A DNA stretch of 64,000 nucleotides from Amycolatopsis albispora (lineage in GTDB: Bacteria; Actinomycetota; Actinomycetes; Mycobacteriales; Pseudonocardiaceae), in the NCBI RefSeq assembly GCF_003312875.1, contig NZ_CP015163.1, forward strand, positions 5,704,001-5,768,000. Reading direction: 5' to 3'. Positions 8,632 through 17,683 of the stretch are shown here, in pieces (the stretch's first letter is position 1; the number at the start of each line of letters is the position of its first letter). The notes under the pieces are model-generated. The model was given only the letters and a program-made list of their open reading frames with translations. It did no database searches and was not told where the DNA came from. The position numbers were made by a program, and so were the translations under genes.

Positions 8632-10020
8632 GTGATTCCCCTGACCTCGATCACGATCGGCATCGGCATCGCGACCCTGGGTGCCGCGTGCGTGCACACC
8701 ATCGCGGTGGACGAGGACGGCCGGGTGCGCGCGTCGGCGGTGGTACCGCTGCCGCCGCCGGTTCGCGATCGGCCGGGGCACAGCGAGCAGGATCCGCGGT
8801 TGTGGTGGCCCGCGGTCGAACGGGCGTTGTGCCAGGTCACCGCGGACCTGCCACGCGGGGAGATCGGCGCGGTGGCGGTGACGGCCACCGAGGGCACCAT
8901 CGTGCCGGTGGACCGGCGGGGGCTCCCGGCCGGACCGGCCCTGCTCCCGGACGACCTGCGAGGTGCGGCCTTCAACAACCGCGCGATGGAGATCGGCGGG
9001 CGCGCGGAGGGAACGCCGTCAGCTGCGCTTGGGCGGGTGGCTTGGTTGGCTGAGCACGCTCCCCAGGCACGCGGGATCCGGCACGGGCCCGAGGTCATCG
9101 GCACCCAACTGACCGGAAAACGCGTAGCCGTGGACTCGGGGCATGCGCGTGGGAGTGGTTACGACCCGCGTGCCGACACCTGGGCGAGCGAGCTGCACAA
9201 ATCACTCGGCATACCGTCGAAGTGGTTGCCCGAAGTGGTACCGCCGTCGACCGTGCTCGGCACCGTTTCCCGTACCAGCGCCGCCTTGACCGGGCTGCCG
9301 AAGGGCTGTCCGGTGGTGGCGGGCATGCCGGAGGACTGCGCCGCCGCGCTTGCCGCCGGTGCCGTCTCGCCCGGCCGGTTCGCCGCGATGCTCGGGGAAA
9401 CGTATGTCCTCAAAGGAGTGTCGGACACCCCAGCACCGGACAGCTACCGGCTGCCGGGTGGCCGGTGGTTGCCCGGCATCACCTCGAACCTCGGCAGTGA
9501 GGCGCTCCGGGACATCGCACGGCTGGACGCGGCGGCCGCCGCCCGCGGGCCCGCGGACCTCGTGCTGTGCCGGAAACCCTTTGACGCCAGCGAAACCAGC
9601 GAGTTCATCACTGGAGAACCGGCGGACGAGGTGGAGTTGCACCGTGCCAGGCTCGAGAGCGCGGCCTTTGTCGAGCGGCTCGCCCTGGATCACTTGCGGC
9701 GGCTGCGCCTCGTGCCCGCGGAACCACTGCTGACCGCGGGGCCCGGCACCAAAAAAAGTCTACTGTGGACACAGATCAGGGCGACCGTGAGCGGAGTACG
9801 CATCAACGTGGCACCGCACGCAGAACCGGCTTACGGGGCCGCACTGCTGGCCGCCGCCGGGGTGTGGCCGGGCGGCCTGCGCGACCACGGCGGCAGCACG
9901 CCGGTGGAACCGGTGGCGGCCGAGCGGGACGCCCTTCTGGCCTCGTACCACCGGTTCTGCGGCGAACTACACCAACGCGGCTGGATCGACGACGAGCTTC
10001 ACGCCGTCACGACGAGCTGA
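8632..10020 (+). CDS. FGGY-family carbohydrate kinase-like protein
   Basis: A 462-aa ASKHA-fold protein related to xylulokinase and glycerol kinase. It has a degenerate N-terminal phosphate loop (G-I-G-I-A-T-L-G), a possible catalytic aspartate in V-V-A-G-M-P-E-D-C-A-A-A-L, the LGETY segment in place of the usual LGTS, and a C-terminal TAGPGTKKSLLWTQI block like the FGGY signature. The start is the GTG just before the phosphate loop; upstream codons are not protein-like. Sugar substrate unknown and no transporter is adjacent. The 3' end overlaps the converging coiled-coil gene by 14 bp. Confidence 0.75.
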   Translation: MIPLTSITIGIGIATLGAACVHTIAVDEDGRVRASAVVPLPPPVRDRPGHSEQDPRLWWPAVERALCQVTADLPRGEIGAVAVTATEGTIVPVDRRGLPAGPALLPDDLRGAAFNNRAMEIGGRAEGTPSAALGRVAWLAEHAPQARGIRHGPEVIGTQLTGKRVAVDSGHARGSGYDPRADTWASELHKSLGIPSKWLPEVVPPSTVLGTVSRTSAALTGLPKGCPVVAGMPEDCAAALAAGAVSPGRFAAMLGETYVLKGVSDTPAPDSYRLPGGRWLPGITSNLGSEALRDIARLDAAAAARGPADLVLCRKPFDASETSEFITGEPADEVELHRARLESAAFVERLALDHLRRLRLVPAEPLLTAGPGTKKSLLWTQIRATVSGVRINVAPHAEPAYGAALLAAAGVWPGGLRDHGGSTPVEPVAAERDALLASYHRFCGELHQRGWIDDELHAVTTS

Positions 10021-10891
10021 CCGGCGAAGGCTTCGGCTTCTCGGCGGCGGCAGCCGCAGGCTTGTCCCCAGATCCAGCACCAGAGGCAGGCTTTTCGCTG
10101 GCTTCTTCCGGCTCGGCCGGGCCGAGCTGTTTGACCGCTTCCAGCACCGCGCTCTGTGCCGCGCTGATCCGCTCGGTGACCCGGCGCCGCAGGTCCAGCG
10201 CGAGCTTGCGGTCCTCCGTGGCGTCGGCGAGCTTCTTCTCCGCGTCGGCCAGCAAAGCCGCGGCACGTGCCTTGACCTCGGCTTCGTGCTTCTCCAGCGC
10301 GGCTTCGGCTTCGGCCTTGCGGGCGAGCAGCTCGTCGGCGGCCTTCTTGTCGGCCTCGTCGCGGCGGGCCTGCGCCTCGGCGTCGAGCCGGCGGCGCTCC
10401 TCGGCGGCGGCCTCGTTGAGCTTCTCGATTTCGGCGCGGCCGTCGGCGAGCAGCTGCTCGTGCTCGGCGGTGCGCTCCTTCGCCAGCTGCTCGGCGGCGC
10501 GGCGCGCGTCACGCGAGTACTTGTCGGCCTCTTCCCTGGTGGCGGCGGCGTCCTCGTCCGCCTTGGCGCGCAGCTCGGCGATCTCCTCCTCGGCGAGCTG
10601 CATCATCATGCGGACCCGTTCGGCCATCGCGGAGGCCCCGGTGGGGCTCGCGGTCAGCCTGGCGAGGCCGTCCTTCGCTTCCGCGAGTTCCTTTTGCGCG
10701 TAGCTGAGCGCCTTGGACAACTCGGCGACCGAAGCCAGCGCCTCGTCACGTCCTCGCGAGGCGGCCTTCAGGTCGGCGGACAGGCGCGCGAAGCGCTCGT
10801 CAACCTGACGCTGGTTGTATCCGCGGCGAGTCAGTTCGAACTGGGCGGGGCCGGGAGCCGGAGCCGGGGCGGTCTTGTCGGCAGCAACCAT
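10007..10891 (-). CDS. DivIVA-like coiled-coil protein
   Basis: A 294-aa cytoplasmic protein. After a short proline/alanine leader comes F-E-L-T-R-R-G-Y-N-Q-R-Q-V-D-E-R-F, the DivIVA-type membrane-binding start. It is followed by about 200 residues of Ala/Glu/Lys/Arg-rich heptad coiled coil and a Pro/Ala/Lys tail. Such proteins act as polar or cell-wall scaffolds in actinobacteria. ATG 10891 was chosen over an upstream in-frame start because the leader before it is not conserved-looking. It diverges from the DUF445 pair, with 92 bp between starts. Confidence 0.8.
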   Translation of the reverse strand: MVAADKTAPAPAPGPAQFELTRRGYNQRQVDERFARLSADLKAASRGRDEALASVAELSKALSYAQKELAEAKDGLARLTASPTGASAMAERVRMMMQLAEEEIAELRAKADEDAAATREEADKYSRDARRAAEQLAKERTAEHEQLLADGRAEIEKLNEAAAEERRRLDAEAQARRDEADKKAADELLARKAEAEAALEKHEAEVKARAAALLADAEKKLADATEDRKLALDLRRRVTERISAAQSAVLEAVKQLGPAEPEEASEKPASGAGSGDKPAAAAAEKPKPSPVSSS

Positions 10892-10983
10892 TCGTGCACT
10901 GTAGTGATGGGAGGGCTCACAGCCCATACCGCCAAATGGGGTATCGGTTACTGTTGCCGGGCGGCCAACGAGCGGAGGGGTTC

Positions 10984-12207
10984 GTGCGCGCCATACTCGA
11001 CGACATCGCCGCCCATTGGCACGTCTACGCGACGATGCCGCTCATCGCCGCGCTCATCGGATACGTCACCAAGCGCGTGGCCATCAAGATGATGTTCAAG
11101 CCGCTCGAATTCCGTGGTGTCCCGCCGTTTCTCGGCTGGCAGGGCGTCATCCCGGCGAACGCGCGGCGCATGGCCACCACCGCGGTCGAGCTGCTCACCA
11201 GCCACCTGGTGGACCCGCGCGAGCTGTTCGCCAGGCTCGACCCGGACCGCATGGTCGCCGAACTCGAGGAACCACTGCTGCGCGCGGTGGAGGACGTCAC
11301 CCGCGAAGTGATGGAGCAGCACCAGCCCAGGTTGTGGGAACTGCTGCCGGCCAGGGCGCAGCGGCTGCTGCTCGACCGGATCCGCGCGCAGGCGCCGAAG
11401 GTGGTCGCACGGCTGCTGCGCGAGGTCTCCGCCAACATCGACGACGTACTCGACGTCAACGACATGCTGATCGAGGCGATGGTCCGCGACAAGGCGCTGA
11501 CCGTGCGGCTGATCGAAGAAGTCGCCCAGCCGGAGCTGAAGTTCATCGCCCGCTCGGGGATCTACTTTGGATTCGTCATCGGGCTGGTGCAGTTCGCCGT
11601 GTGGGCGCTGACCAAGGAACCGCTGATCATGCCGTTGTTCGGCTTCCTCACCGGGTTCGTCACCGACTGGCTGGCGCTGAAGATGATCTTCCTGCCGCGC
11701 GAGGAGAAGCGGTTCCTGTTCTTCCGCTGGCAGGGCCTGTTCCAGAAGCGCCGCCGCCAGGTCGCGCAGGACTACGGCACGCTGATCGCCGACGAGGTGC
11801 TGACCGTGTCGAACGTGCTGGAGGCGGTGCTCACCGGGCCCAAGTCGGACCGGCTGTTCGCGCTCATCCAGCGCGAGGTGCAGCGCACCATCGACGAGCA
11901 GGCGAGCATCGCGAAGCCGCTCGTCGCGCTGACCGTGGGCGGCAAGGAGTACCAGGAGATCAAGCGCGCGGCCGCGGCGAAGGCGATCGAGCACCTGCCG
12001 GAAACCGTGCGGCACGTGGAGAAGTACGCCACCGAGGCGCTCGACGTGCGCAACACCATCGTGGACAAGATGGGCCAGCTGAAACCGCTGGAGTTCGAGG
12101 GCATCCTGCGGCCCGCCTTCCGGCAGGACGAGTGGAAGCTGATCGCCGTGGGGGCGGTGATCGGCGGAATCGTCGGTGAACTGCAGGTACTCCTGCTGCT
12201 GCACTGA
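10984..12207 (+). CDS. DUF445 family membrane protein (first of a tandem pair)
   Basis: A 407-aa protein with a hydrophobic N-terminus (YATMPLIAALIGYVTK), a long helical and partly coiled-coil middle, a central membrane hairpin (GFVIGLVQFAVWALTK and a following segment) and a C-terminal membrane anchor ending in VLLLLH. DUF445 proteins (YheB/YjiN-type) have no firm biochemical role. The GTG start has GGAGGGG just upstream. The next gene begins 42 bp later and is its paralogue. Confidence 0.88.
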   Translation: MRAILDDIAAHWHVYATMPLIAALIGYVTKRVAIKMMFKPLEFRGVPPFLGWQGVIPANARRMATTAVELLTSHLVDPRELFARLDPDRMVAELEEPLLRAVEDVTREVMEQHQPRLWELLPARAQRLLLDRIRAQAPKVVARLLREVSANIDDVLDVNDMLIEAMVRDKALTVRLIEEVAQPELKFIARSGIYFGFVIGLVQFAVWALTKEPLIMPLFGFLTGFVTDWLALKMIFLPREEKRFLFFRWQGLFQKRRRQVAQDYGTLIADEVLTVSNVLEAVLTGPKSDRLFALIQREVQRTIDEQASIAKPLVALTVGGKEYQEIKRAAAAKAIEHLPETVRHVEKYATEALDVRNTIVDKMGQLKPLEFEGILRPAFRQDEWKLIAVGAVIGGIVGELQVLLLLH

Positions 12208-12249
12208 TCAGCGCCCGCTACCGTGCACCCCGACAGGGAGGGGAACAGG

Positions 12250-13476
12250 GTGGACGCGGTGCTGGCCGATCTCGCCGAGCACTGGCCGCTGTACGCGCTG
12301 ATCCCGTTCGTCGCCGCGCTGATCGGTTACGTGACCAAGCGCGTGGCGATCGAGATGATGTTCCGGCCGCTGGAGTTCGTCGGGATCCGGCCGTTCCTCG
12401 GCTGGCAGGGCGTGGTGCCCAAGCACGGCGGCCGGATGGCCGCGGTGGCCACCGACCTGCTCACCGCGAACCTGCTGGACCTCAAGGACATCGTCGACCG
12501 GATCGACCCCGACCAGATCACCGGCGAGATCGAGCAGCCGCTGCTGCGCGCGGTCGACGAAATCGCGCGCGACGTGCTCGCCGAGTACCACCCGCGACTG
12601 TGGGAGGTCCTGCCCTCGATGGCGCAGGAGCTGATCATCAAGCAGCTGCAGGCGTCCTCCCCGCGGGTGGTGCGCGAGCTGATGCTGGAGATCCGCGAGA
12701 ACCTCGACGAGTTCCTGGACGTCAAGCACATGACCGTGCAGCACCTGACCAGGGACAAGGCCCTGCTGGTGCGGTTGATCCGCGAGACCTCGCGCCCGGA
12801 GATGGCGTTCATCGCGCGCACCGGCATCTACTTCGGCTTCGGGCTCGGGGTGGTGCAGGCGATCGTCTGGGCGCTGACCAAGGAACCGTGGGTGCTGCCC
12901 ATCTTCGGCGGCTGCATCGGGCTGTTCACCGACTGGCTGGCGATCAAGCTGATCTTCGTGCCGCGCGAGCCGGTGCGGGTGCTGCCGAGGGTGACCCTGC
13001 AGGGCAAGTTCCAGCGGCGGCGGGCCGAGGTGGCGCGGCAGTACGGCGAGCTGATCGCGCACGAGGTGCTGACCGTGCACAACCTGGTCGACGCGATCCT
13101 GCGCGGGCCGCGCTCGGACCGGCTGGTGGCGCTGGTGCAGCGGATGGTGGCCAAGGCCATCGACGAGCAGACCAGCATGGCCGGGCCGATGGTGGCGGTG
13201 ACCATCGGCCCGCGGCGGCTGAACGAGATGAAGCAGGCCGCCGCCGCGCGCGCGGTGCAGCGGCTGCCGGAAACCGTCCGGCACGCCGAGGGCTATCTGA
13301 CCAAGGCGATGGACGTGGCGCACATGGTCGAGGAGCGCATGCTCAACCTCACGCCGAAGGAGTACGAGAACCTGCTGCGGCCCGCGTTCCGGCAGGACGA
13401 GTGGAAGCTGATCGCGGTCGGCGGGGTGATCGGCTTCGTGGTCGGCGAACTGCAGGTCCTGCTCATGCTCCACTGA
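12250..13476 (+). CDS. DUF445 family membrane protein (second of a tandem pair)
   Basis: A 408-aa paralogue of the gene before it. Shared segments include A-L-I-G-Y-V-T-K-R-V-A-I, P-F-L-G-W-Q-G-V, RTGIYFGF/RSGIYFGF, WALTKEP and the C-terminal FRQDEWKLIAVG, so the pair is a local gene duplication. Membrane segments sit in the same places. The start is the GTG at 12250, with AGGGAGGGGAA upstream. The SGNH gene follows after 13 bp, so the three may form one transcript. Confidence 0.88.
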   Translation: MDAVLADLAEHWPLYALIPFVAALIGYVTKRVAIEMMFRPLEFVGIRPFLGWQGVVPKHGGRMAAVATDLLTANLLDLKDIVDRIDPDQITGEIEQPLLRAVDEIARDVLAEYHPRLWEVLPSMAQELIIKQLQASSPRVVRELMLEIRENLDEFLDVKHMTVQHLTRDKALLVRLIRETSRPEMAFIARTGIYFGFGLGVVQAIVWALTKEPWVLPIFGGCIGLFTDWLAIKLIFVPREPVRVLPRVTLQGKFQRRRAEVARQYGELIAHEVLTVHNLVDAILRGPRSDRLVALVQRMVAKAIDEQTSMAGPMVAVTIGPRRLNEMKQAAAARAVQRLPETVRHAEGYLTKAMDVAHMVEERMLNLTPKEYENLLRPAFRQDEWKLIAVGGVIGFVVGELQVLLMLH

Positions 13477-13489
13477 GTACGGTGGGGAG

Positions 13490-14803
13490 GTGTCCCGACG
13501 ACCCCAGCAGCTGCCCGCGGTGCACGAAGCCTGGCTGCCCCGCGAACACGCCCTCTACCGGCCGCGGCACAGCGGCCGCCAGCGGACGGCGTTGATCTGC
13601 GCGCTCGCCTTCTTTGTCACGCCGACCCTGCTCTGGGTGTTCGGCGCGCGGCCTGCCGAGATCGAGAACCACAGCCTGAAGTCCTTCCCCAGCATCTCCG
13701 ACGGCTGGGGCCTGGTCACCGACCTGCCGGAGTGGGCGACCGACCAGCTGATCTTCCGCAGTGGCGCGATCCAGGCCGCGGACGGGATCAGCCGCGCGCT
13801 GTTCGGCGAAGCCGCCCCGCTCGACCAGGGCGGCGCGCCGAAGTCGGGGCCGCTGCCGGGCAGCCCGCCGCCCCCGGCGGGTGAGCAGCCGCCGGTCGGG
13901 CCGGGCGGGCCGACCAACGGCGACGCCGGGTTCCGGCAGGTCGTGGAGGGTTCGGACGGCTGGCTGTACTACGGACAGGACGCCGAGGCGAAGTGCTCGC
14001 CGACCCGGAACATCGGCGAGACCGTCGGCCAGCTGGCCAAGCTGCGTGACGCGGTGGAAAGCTCCGGGCGCCAGTTCGTGCTGGTGGTGGCGCCGGACAA
14101 GACCACGATGGTGCCGCAGCACCTGCCGTCGAGCTATCCGGGCAAGGACTGCGTCACCAGCAACACCCCGGAGCTGTGGCGGCGGATCGTCGGTGAGGCG
14201 GGCGCGGTGGACCTGCAGCCGTACCTCAACGACGCGCAGCGGAAGATGAACCGCCCGATCTACCCGCCGAACGACTCGCACTGGTCCGACGAGGGCGCGA
14301 TCGTGCTGTCGCGGCAGGTGGCCGAGGCCATCCGGCCGGGCGTGACCCGGCTCTGGCAGACCCCGCTGTCCGGCGACTACACCATCGACGCCGACCTGCC
14401 GCCGCTGCTCGGCAAGCGCGCGCCCAAGACGAACACCAAGTTCGAGCTGCGGCCGGACGGCGTCGAAGACCGCACCGCGGAACCGGTCGAGGGCATGGAG
14501 CAACCGCAGCGCCGCACGCAGCGCCCGCTGCCCGGCATGGTGACCAAGAAGACGCTGCTCTACGGCGATTCGTTCGTGAAGGTCAGCTCGCGGTACCTGA
14601 CCGCCGCCTTCAGCGACGTGACCATGCTCGCCTACCACAACCAGCGCAACAGCACCGCCGACGCGGTGAAGGCCTTCGCCGATTCCGAGGTGGTGGTGCT
14701 GGAGGTGGTCGAGCGCGGGGTGGCCGCCGGGAACCTGCCGTTCCTGCAGGACGGGTTCATCGACTCGGTGCGGACGCAGCTGGCCGCTCGGCCGATTCGG
14801 TGA
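13490..14803 (+). CDS. AlgX/AlgJ-like SGNH-fold protein (membrane-anchored)
   Basis: A 437-aa protein with one membrane segment near residues 34-52 (T-A-L-I-C-A-L-A-F-F-V-T-P-T-L), a proline/glycine linker at about 115-145 and an extracellular SGNH-like domain. The expected catalytic residues are visible: Asp262 and His264 in N-D-S-H-W, and Ser361 in Y-G-D-S-F. AlgX/AlgJ relatives transfer or remove acetyl groups on polysaccharides, usually with an MBOAT partner; the only MBOAT gene here is at 3616-5052. The GTG start follows the second DUF445 gene by 13 bp. The 3' end overlaps znuB by 47 bp. Confidence 0.82.
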   Translation: MSRRPQQLPAVHEAWLPREHALYRPRHSGRQRTALICALAFFVTPTLLWVFGARPAEIENHSLKSFPSISDGWGLVTDLPEWATDQLIFRSGAIQAADGISRALFGEAAPLDQGGAPKSGPLPGSPPPPAGEQPPVGPGGPTNGDAGFRQVVEGSDGWLYYGQDAEAKCSPTRNIGETVGQLAKLRDAVESSGRQFVLVVAPDKTTMVPQHLPSSYPGKDCVTSNTPELWRRIVGEAGAVDLQPYLNDAQRKMNRPIYPPNDSHWSDEGAIVLSRQVAEAIRPGVTRLWQTPLSGDYTIDADLPPLLGKRAPKTNTKFELRPDGVEDRTAEPVEGMEQPQRRTQRPLPGMVTKKTLLYGDSFVKVSSRYLTAAFSDVTMLAYHNQRNSTADAVKAFADSEVVVLEVVERGVAAGNLPFLQDGFIDSVRTQLAARPIR

Positions 14804-15650
14804 CCGTCTCGGCCCGGCGCGCCCGGCCGCGCACGGAGGAGATGATCCGGCAGACCAGGTAGATCAGGAACGAGATCGCGGTGACGAAGGCGCTGGCCGG
14901 GGCGCCGGGCGCGAGCGAGAGCACGATGCCGCCGAGCGCGGCCACCTCGGCGAACACGATGGCCAGCACGGTCGCGCGCAGCGGGCTGGCGGTGACCCGT
15001 GCGGCCGCCGCGGCCGGGGTCACCATCAGCGCGACCACCAGCAGCGCGCCGACGATCTGCACGCCGATCGCGGTGGCGATGCCGACCAGCACGGCAAAAA
15101 CCACGGACAGCGCGTGCACCGGAACGCCGCGCGCGAGCGCGACCGAGCGGTCCACGCTGGCGAACAGCAGCGGACGGTAGATCACCGCGAGCACGGCCAG
15201 CACCACCGCCGCGGCGAGCACCAGCACGGTGGCGTCCACCGAGTCCACGGACATGATCTGCCCGGTGAGGATGCCCATCTTGTTCGCCGCGCGGCCGGGG
15301 TAGATCCACAGGAACAACACGCCGAGGCCGAGCCCGAAGGACAGGATCGCGCCGATCACCGAGTCGCGTTCGGACTCGCGGCCGCCGAGCAGGCCGAGCA
15401 GCAGCGCGGCGACGACGGCACCGGCGAGCGCGCCGTACTCCACGCCGATGCCGAGCAGCAGCGCGCCCGCCGCGCCGGTGAAGGCCAGTTCCGCGGTGCC
15501 GTGCACGGCGAACGACATCCGCCGCATCACGATCAGCGGGCCGAGCAGACCCGCCACCACGCCGAGCACGGCCGCGGCGAGCAGCCCGCTCTGCACGAAG
15601 GGCAGGCCGAGGAGACGCTCGGTGAGCGTGAAGTCGAAGAGCTTGTCCAT
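14757..15650 (-). CDS. znuB: Zinc/manganese ABC transporter permease (ZnuB-like)
   Basis: A 297-aa integral membrane protein of the ABC-3 family with about eight hydrophobic segments. The segment PLIVMRRMSFAVHGTAELAF is the family's ATPase-contact loop. It is the last gene of the order substrate-binding protein, ATPase, permease, and abuts the ATPase gene directly. Zinc is favoured over manganese by the histidine-rich partner protein and the Zur-like box upstream of the operon. Its 3' end overlaps the converging SGNH gene. Confidence 0.9.
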   Translation of the reverse strand: MDKLFDFTLTERLLGLPFVQSGLLAAAVLGVVAGLLGPLIVMRRMSFAVHGTAELAFTGAAGALLLGIGVEYGALAGAVVAALLLGLLGGRESERDSVIGAILSFGLGLGVLFLWIYPGRAANKMGILTGQIMSVDSVDATVLVLAAAVVLAVLAVIYRPLLFASVDRSVALARGVPVHALSVVFAVLVGIATAIGVQIVGALLVVALMVTPAAAAARVTASPLRATVLAIVFAEVAALGGIVLSLAPGAPASAFVTAISFLIYLVCRIISSVRGRARRAETVTESAERPAASAPSR

Positions 15651-16475
15651 TCAGGAAACCTGGTCGGTGAGGTGGTGGGATTCGTCCTCGCAGAGCGCGC
15701 TCTGCGCGCCGGCGACGTGGATCTGCCCGCCGACCCGCAGCACCTCGACGTGGGTGCGGTACAGCTCGGACAGCGTGGCCGAGCTCATCACCTCGTCCGG
15801 GGTGCCGATGCGGAACTCCCCGTTCACCAGGTACAGCACCCTGTCCACATAGGACAGGATGGGGTTGATCTCGTGCGTGACGAAGAGCACGGCGGTGTCG
15901 GCGGCCCGGCGTCGCGCGTCGATCAGGCCGCTGACCACCCGCTGGTGCGCGAGGTCGAGCGAGAGCAGCGGCTCGTCGCACAGCAGCACCTCGGGGTCGC
16001 CGATCAGCGCCTGCGCGACGCGGAGGCGCTGCTGTTCACCACCGGAAAGCCTGCCGACGGGCGAATTCGCGTACGACTCGGCACCGACGGCTTCGAGCGC
16101 GTCGGCGATCCGGCGACGGCGCTTCGACAGGCCGAACAGGCCGGTGCCCCAGCGGTGCCCGTCCAGGCCGAGGCCGACCAGGTCGGTGCCGCGCAGGGTC
16201 AGGCCCTCCTCCAGCGCGCGCTGCTGCGGGATGTAGCCGATGTTCGGGTTGCTGCCGCCCGGCGCGTGCCCGGCCACCCGGACCGTGCCCGCGCTCAGCC
16301 CCTGCTGACCGAGCAGGACACGCAGCAGGCTGGTCTTGCCGGAGCCGTTCGGGCCGAGAACGGCGAGGAACTCCCCCGGCCGCACCTGGAGGTCCAAACC
16401 GGACCACAGGGTGCGCTCGCCGAAGCTCAGCCGGGCCCCGGAAATCTCGACAGCAGGTCGGGTGGGTCGGGTCAT
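15651..16475 (-). CDS. znuC: Zinc/manganese ABC transporter ATP-binding protein (ZnuC-like)
   Basis: A 274-aa ABC ATPase with Walker A GPNGSGKT, a Q-loop at Y-I-P-Q-Q, signature LSGGEQQR, Walker B VLLCDEP and the switch histidine in F-V-T-H-E. It powers import of the metal by the neighbouring permease. The ATG overlaps the stop of the substrate-binding gene by 4 bp (ATGA), so translation is probably coupled. Confidence 0.92.
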   Translation of the reverse strand: MTRPTRPAVEISGARLSFGERTLWSGLDLQVRPGEFLAVLGPNGSGKTSLLRVLLGQQGLSAGTVRVAGHAPGGSNPNIGYIPQQRALEEGLTLRGTDLVGLGLDGHRWGTGLFGLSKRRRRIADALEAVGAESYANSPVGRLSGGEQQRLRVAQALIGDPEVLLCDEPLLSLDLAHQRVVSGLIDARRRAADTAVLFVTHEINPILSYVDRVLYLVNGEFRIGTPDEVMSSATLSELYRTHVEVLRVGGQIHVAGAQSALCEDESHHLTDQVS

Positions 16476-17530
16476 CGGCCCAACGCCGCGGCCAGGTCGT
16501 TCACCTCTTGGGTCATCCAGGCAATGTAGTCGGTGACGCCGGCCGGCAGCGTCTCGGTCACGTCGACCACCGGCACGCCGGCGCCCTTCGCGGTGTTCAC
16601 CAGCTGCTCGGTGACCGGGGTGGTGGTCTGCGCGTTGTTGATCACCGCGTTCACCTGCTTGCCGGTGACCAGCTGGTTCATCGCGTCCTGCGCGGCCGCG
16701 GGCACCTCGGACTCCTCCTCGATGGCCTTGGCGAACTCCGGCGGGGTGGCGTCGGCGACCTTCGCGGTGTCCAGCAGGTAGTGCGCGATGGGCTCGGTGG
16801 CGACCACCTTGCGGTCCGGGTGGGTGGTGCCGATCTGCTCGGCCTGCTTGATCAGCTCGTCGAGCTTGCCCTTGAACTGGGTGGCGTTCGCGGTGAACGT
16901 GGCGGCGTCGGCGGGCTGCAGTTCACCGAGCTGGGTGGCGACCTGGTCGGCGACCTTGCCCACGGTGGGGAGGTCGTACCAGACGTGCTCGTTGACCTCG
17001 CCGTGCGCGTGGCTCTCGTGACCGGCCTCGCCTGCGTGACCGGGCTCTTGGTGACCGGCCTCGCCCTCGTGACCTGGCTCGCCTTCGTGGCCGTGCTCGC
17101 CTTCGTGGCCCGGTTCGGCGGCGCTGGGTTCGGCGTGGCCCGCGTCGCCCTCGGCGGCGTGTCCGCTGACGTCGAAGGCGACCACCTTGCGCGCGTCCGG
17201 CGCCTGGTCAGCCATCTGGGTGAAAAACTCGTCGTAACCCCCGCCGTTGGCCAGCAGCAGCTTGGCGCCGGCCACGTCGGCGGCGTCCTCCGGGGTGGAC
17301 TGGTAGGAGTGCGGGTCGCCGCTCGGGTCGTCGATGATCGCCTTCACCGACACCTTGTCGCCGCCGACCGCGCTGACCACGCTGCCCCACACGTTGGTGG
17401 AGACCACCACCGGGACCTTGCCGTCGGTGGAGGCGGCCTGCTCGCCGTTGCCGCAGGCCACCGCCCCGAAGGCGAGGGCGGCGACGGCCGTGGTGGTGGC
17501 GGCCAGGCGGAACGGGCGGCGAGGGGTCAT
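16472..17530 (-). CDS. znuA: Zinc ABC transporter substrate-binding lipoprotein with His-rich loop
   Basis: A 352-aa cluster A-I substrate-binding protein. It has a lipoprotein signal with lipobox G-A-V-A-C (Cys26), metal-ligand candidates His74 (D-P-H-S-Y) and His182 (N-E-H-V-W), and a long low-complexity loop at about residues 124-182 built from GHEGE/GHAGE units with more than ten histidines. Such loops are typical of zinc carriers of the ZnuA type. ATG 17530 precedes a standard signal peptide; the in-frame upstream extension overlaps the Zur-like box and was rejected. First gene of the znuA-znuC-znuB operon. Confidence 0.92.
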   Translation of the reverse strand: MTPRRPFRLAATTTAVAALAFGAVACGNGEQAASTDGKVPVVVSTNVWGSVVSAVGGDKVSVKAIIDDPSGDPHSYQSTPEDAADVAGAKLLLANGGGYDEFFTQMADQAPDARKVVAFDVSGHAAEGDAGHAEPSAAEPGHEGEHGHEGEPGHEGEAGHQEPGHAGEAGHESHAHGEVNEHVWYDLPTVGKVADQVATQLGELQPADAATFTANATQFKGKLDELIKQAEQIGTTHPDRKVVATEPIAHYLLDTAKVADATPPEFAKAIEEESEVPAAAQDAMNQLVTGKQVNAVINNAQTTTPVTEQLVNTAKGAGVPVVDVTETLPAGVTDYIAWMTQEVNDLAAALGR

Positions 17531-17574
17531 GGCTGGTTCTCCTGAACGGGGGCGGTCCGGGTACCGCGAGTAGC

Positions 17575-17595
17575 TAATGGAAACCGTTGTCGAAT
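17575..17595 (-). promoter_or_regulatory. Candidate Zur box upstream of znuA
   Basis: TAATGGAAACCGTTGTC at 17575-17591 matches 13 of 17 positions of the known actinobacterial Zur site TAATGAAAATCATTTTC, and lies 45 bp before the znuA start. Zur represses zinc uptake genes when zinc is plentiful. It also lies about 90 bp upstream of the divergent LacI-type gene. No zur gene is in the window. Confidence 0.6.
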
Positions 17596-17666
17596 TCACT
17601 TTACCCCATCGGGTGAGGCGGGCAGATCAACTGTGACCAGGCACCCGCTTCACCATCGGGAACTGA

Positions 17667-17677
17667 ACCGTTACGGT
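17667..17677. promoter_or_regulatory. Small inverted repeat before the LacI-type gene
   Basis: ACCGT-T-ACGGT is a perfect 11-bp inverted repeat ending 6 bp before the start codon of the LacI-type regulator. Its position and symmetry suit an autoregulatory operator. Its odd centre differs from the usual even-centred LacI operator, so this is only a suggestion. Confidence 0.3.
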
Positions 17678-17683
17678 GACCGG

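Noticed and set aside
17575..17683. LacI protein as regulator of the znu operon
   Set aside because: The Zur-like box and the His-rich carrier explain the regulation; no LacI operator lies near the znuA promoter apart from the small repeat beside lacI itself.
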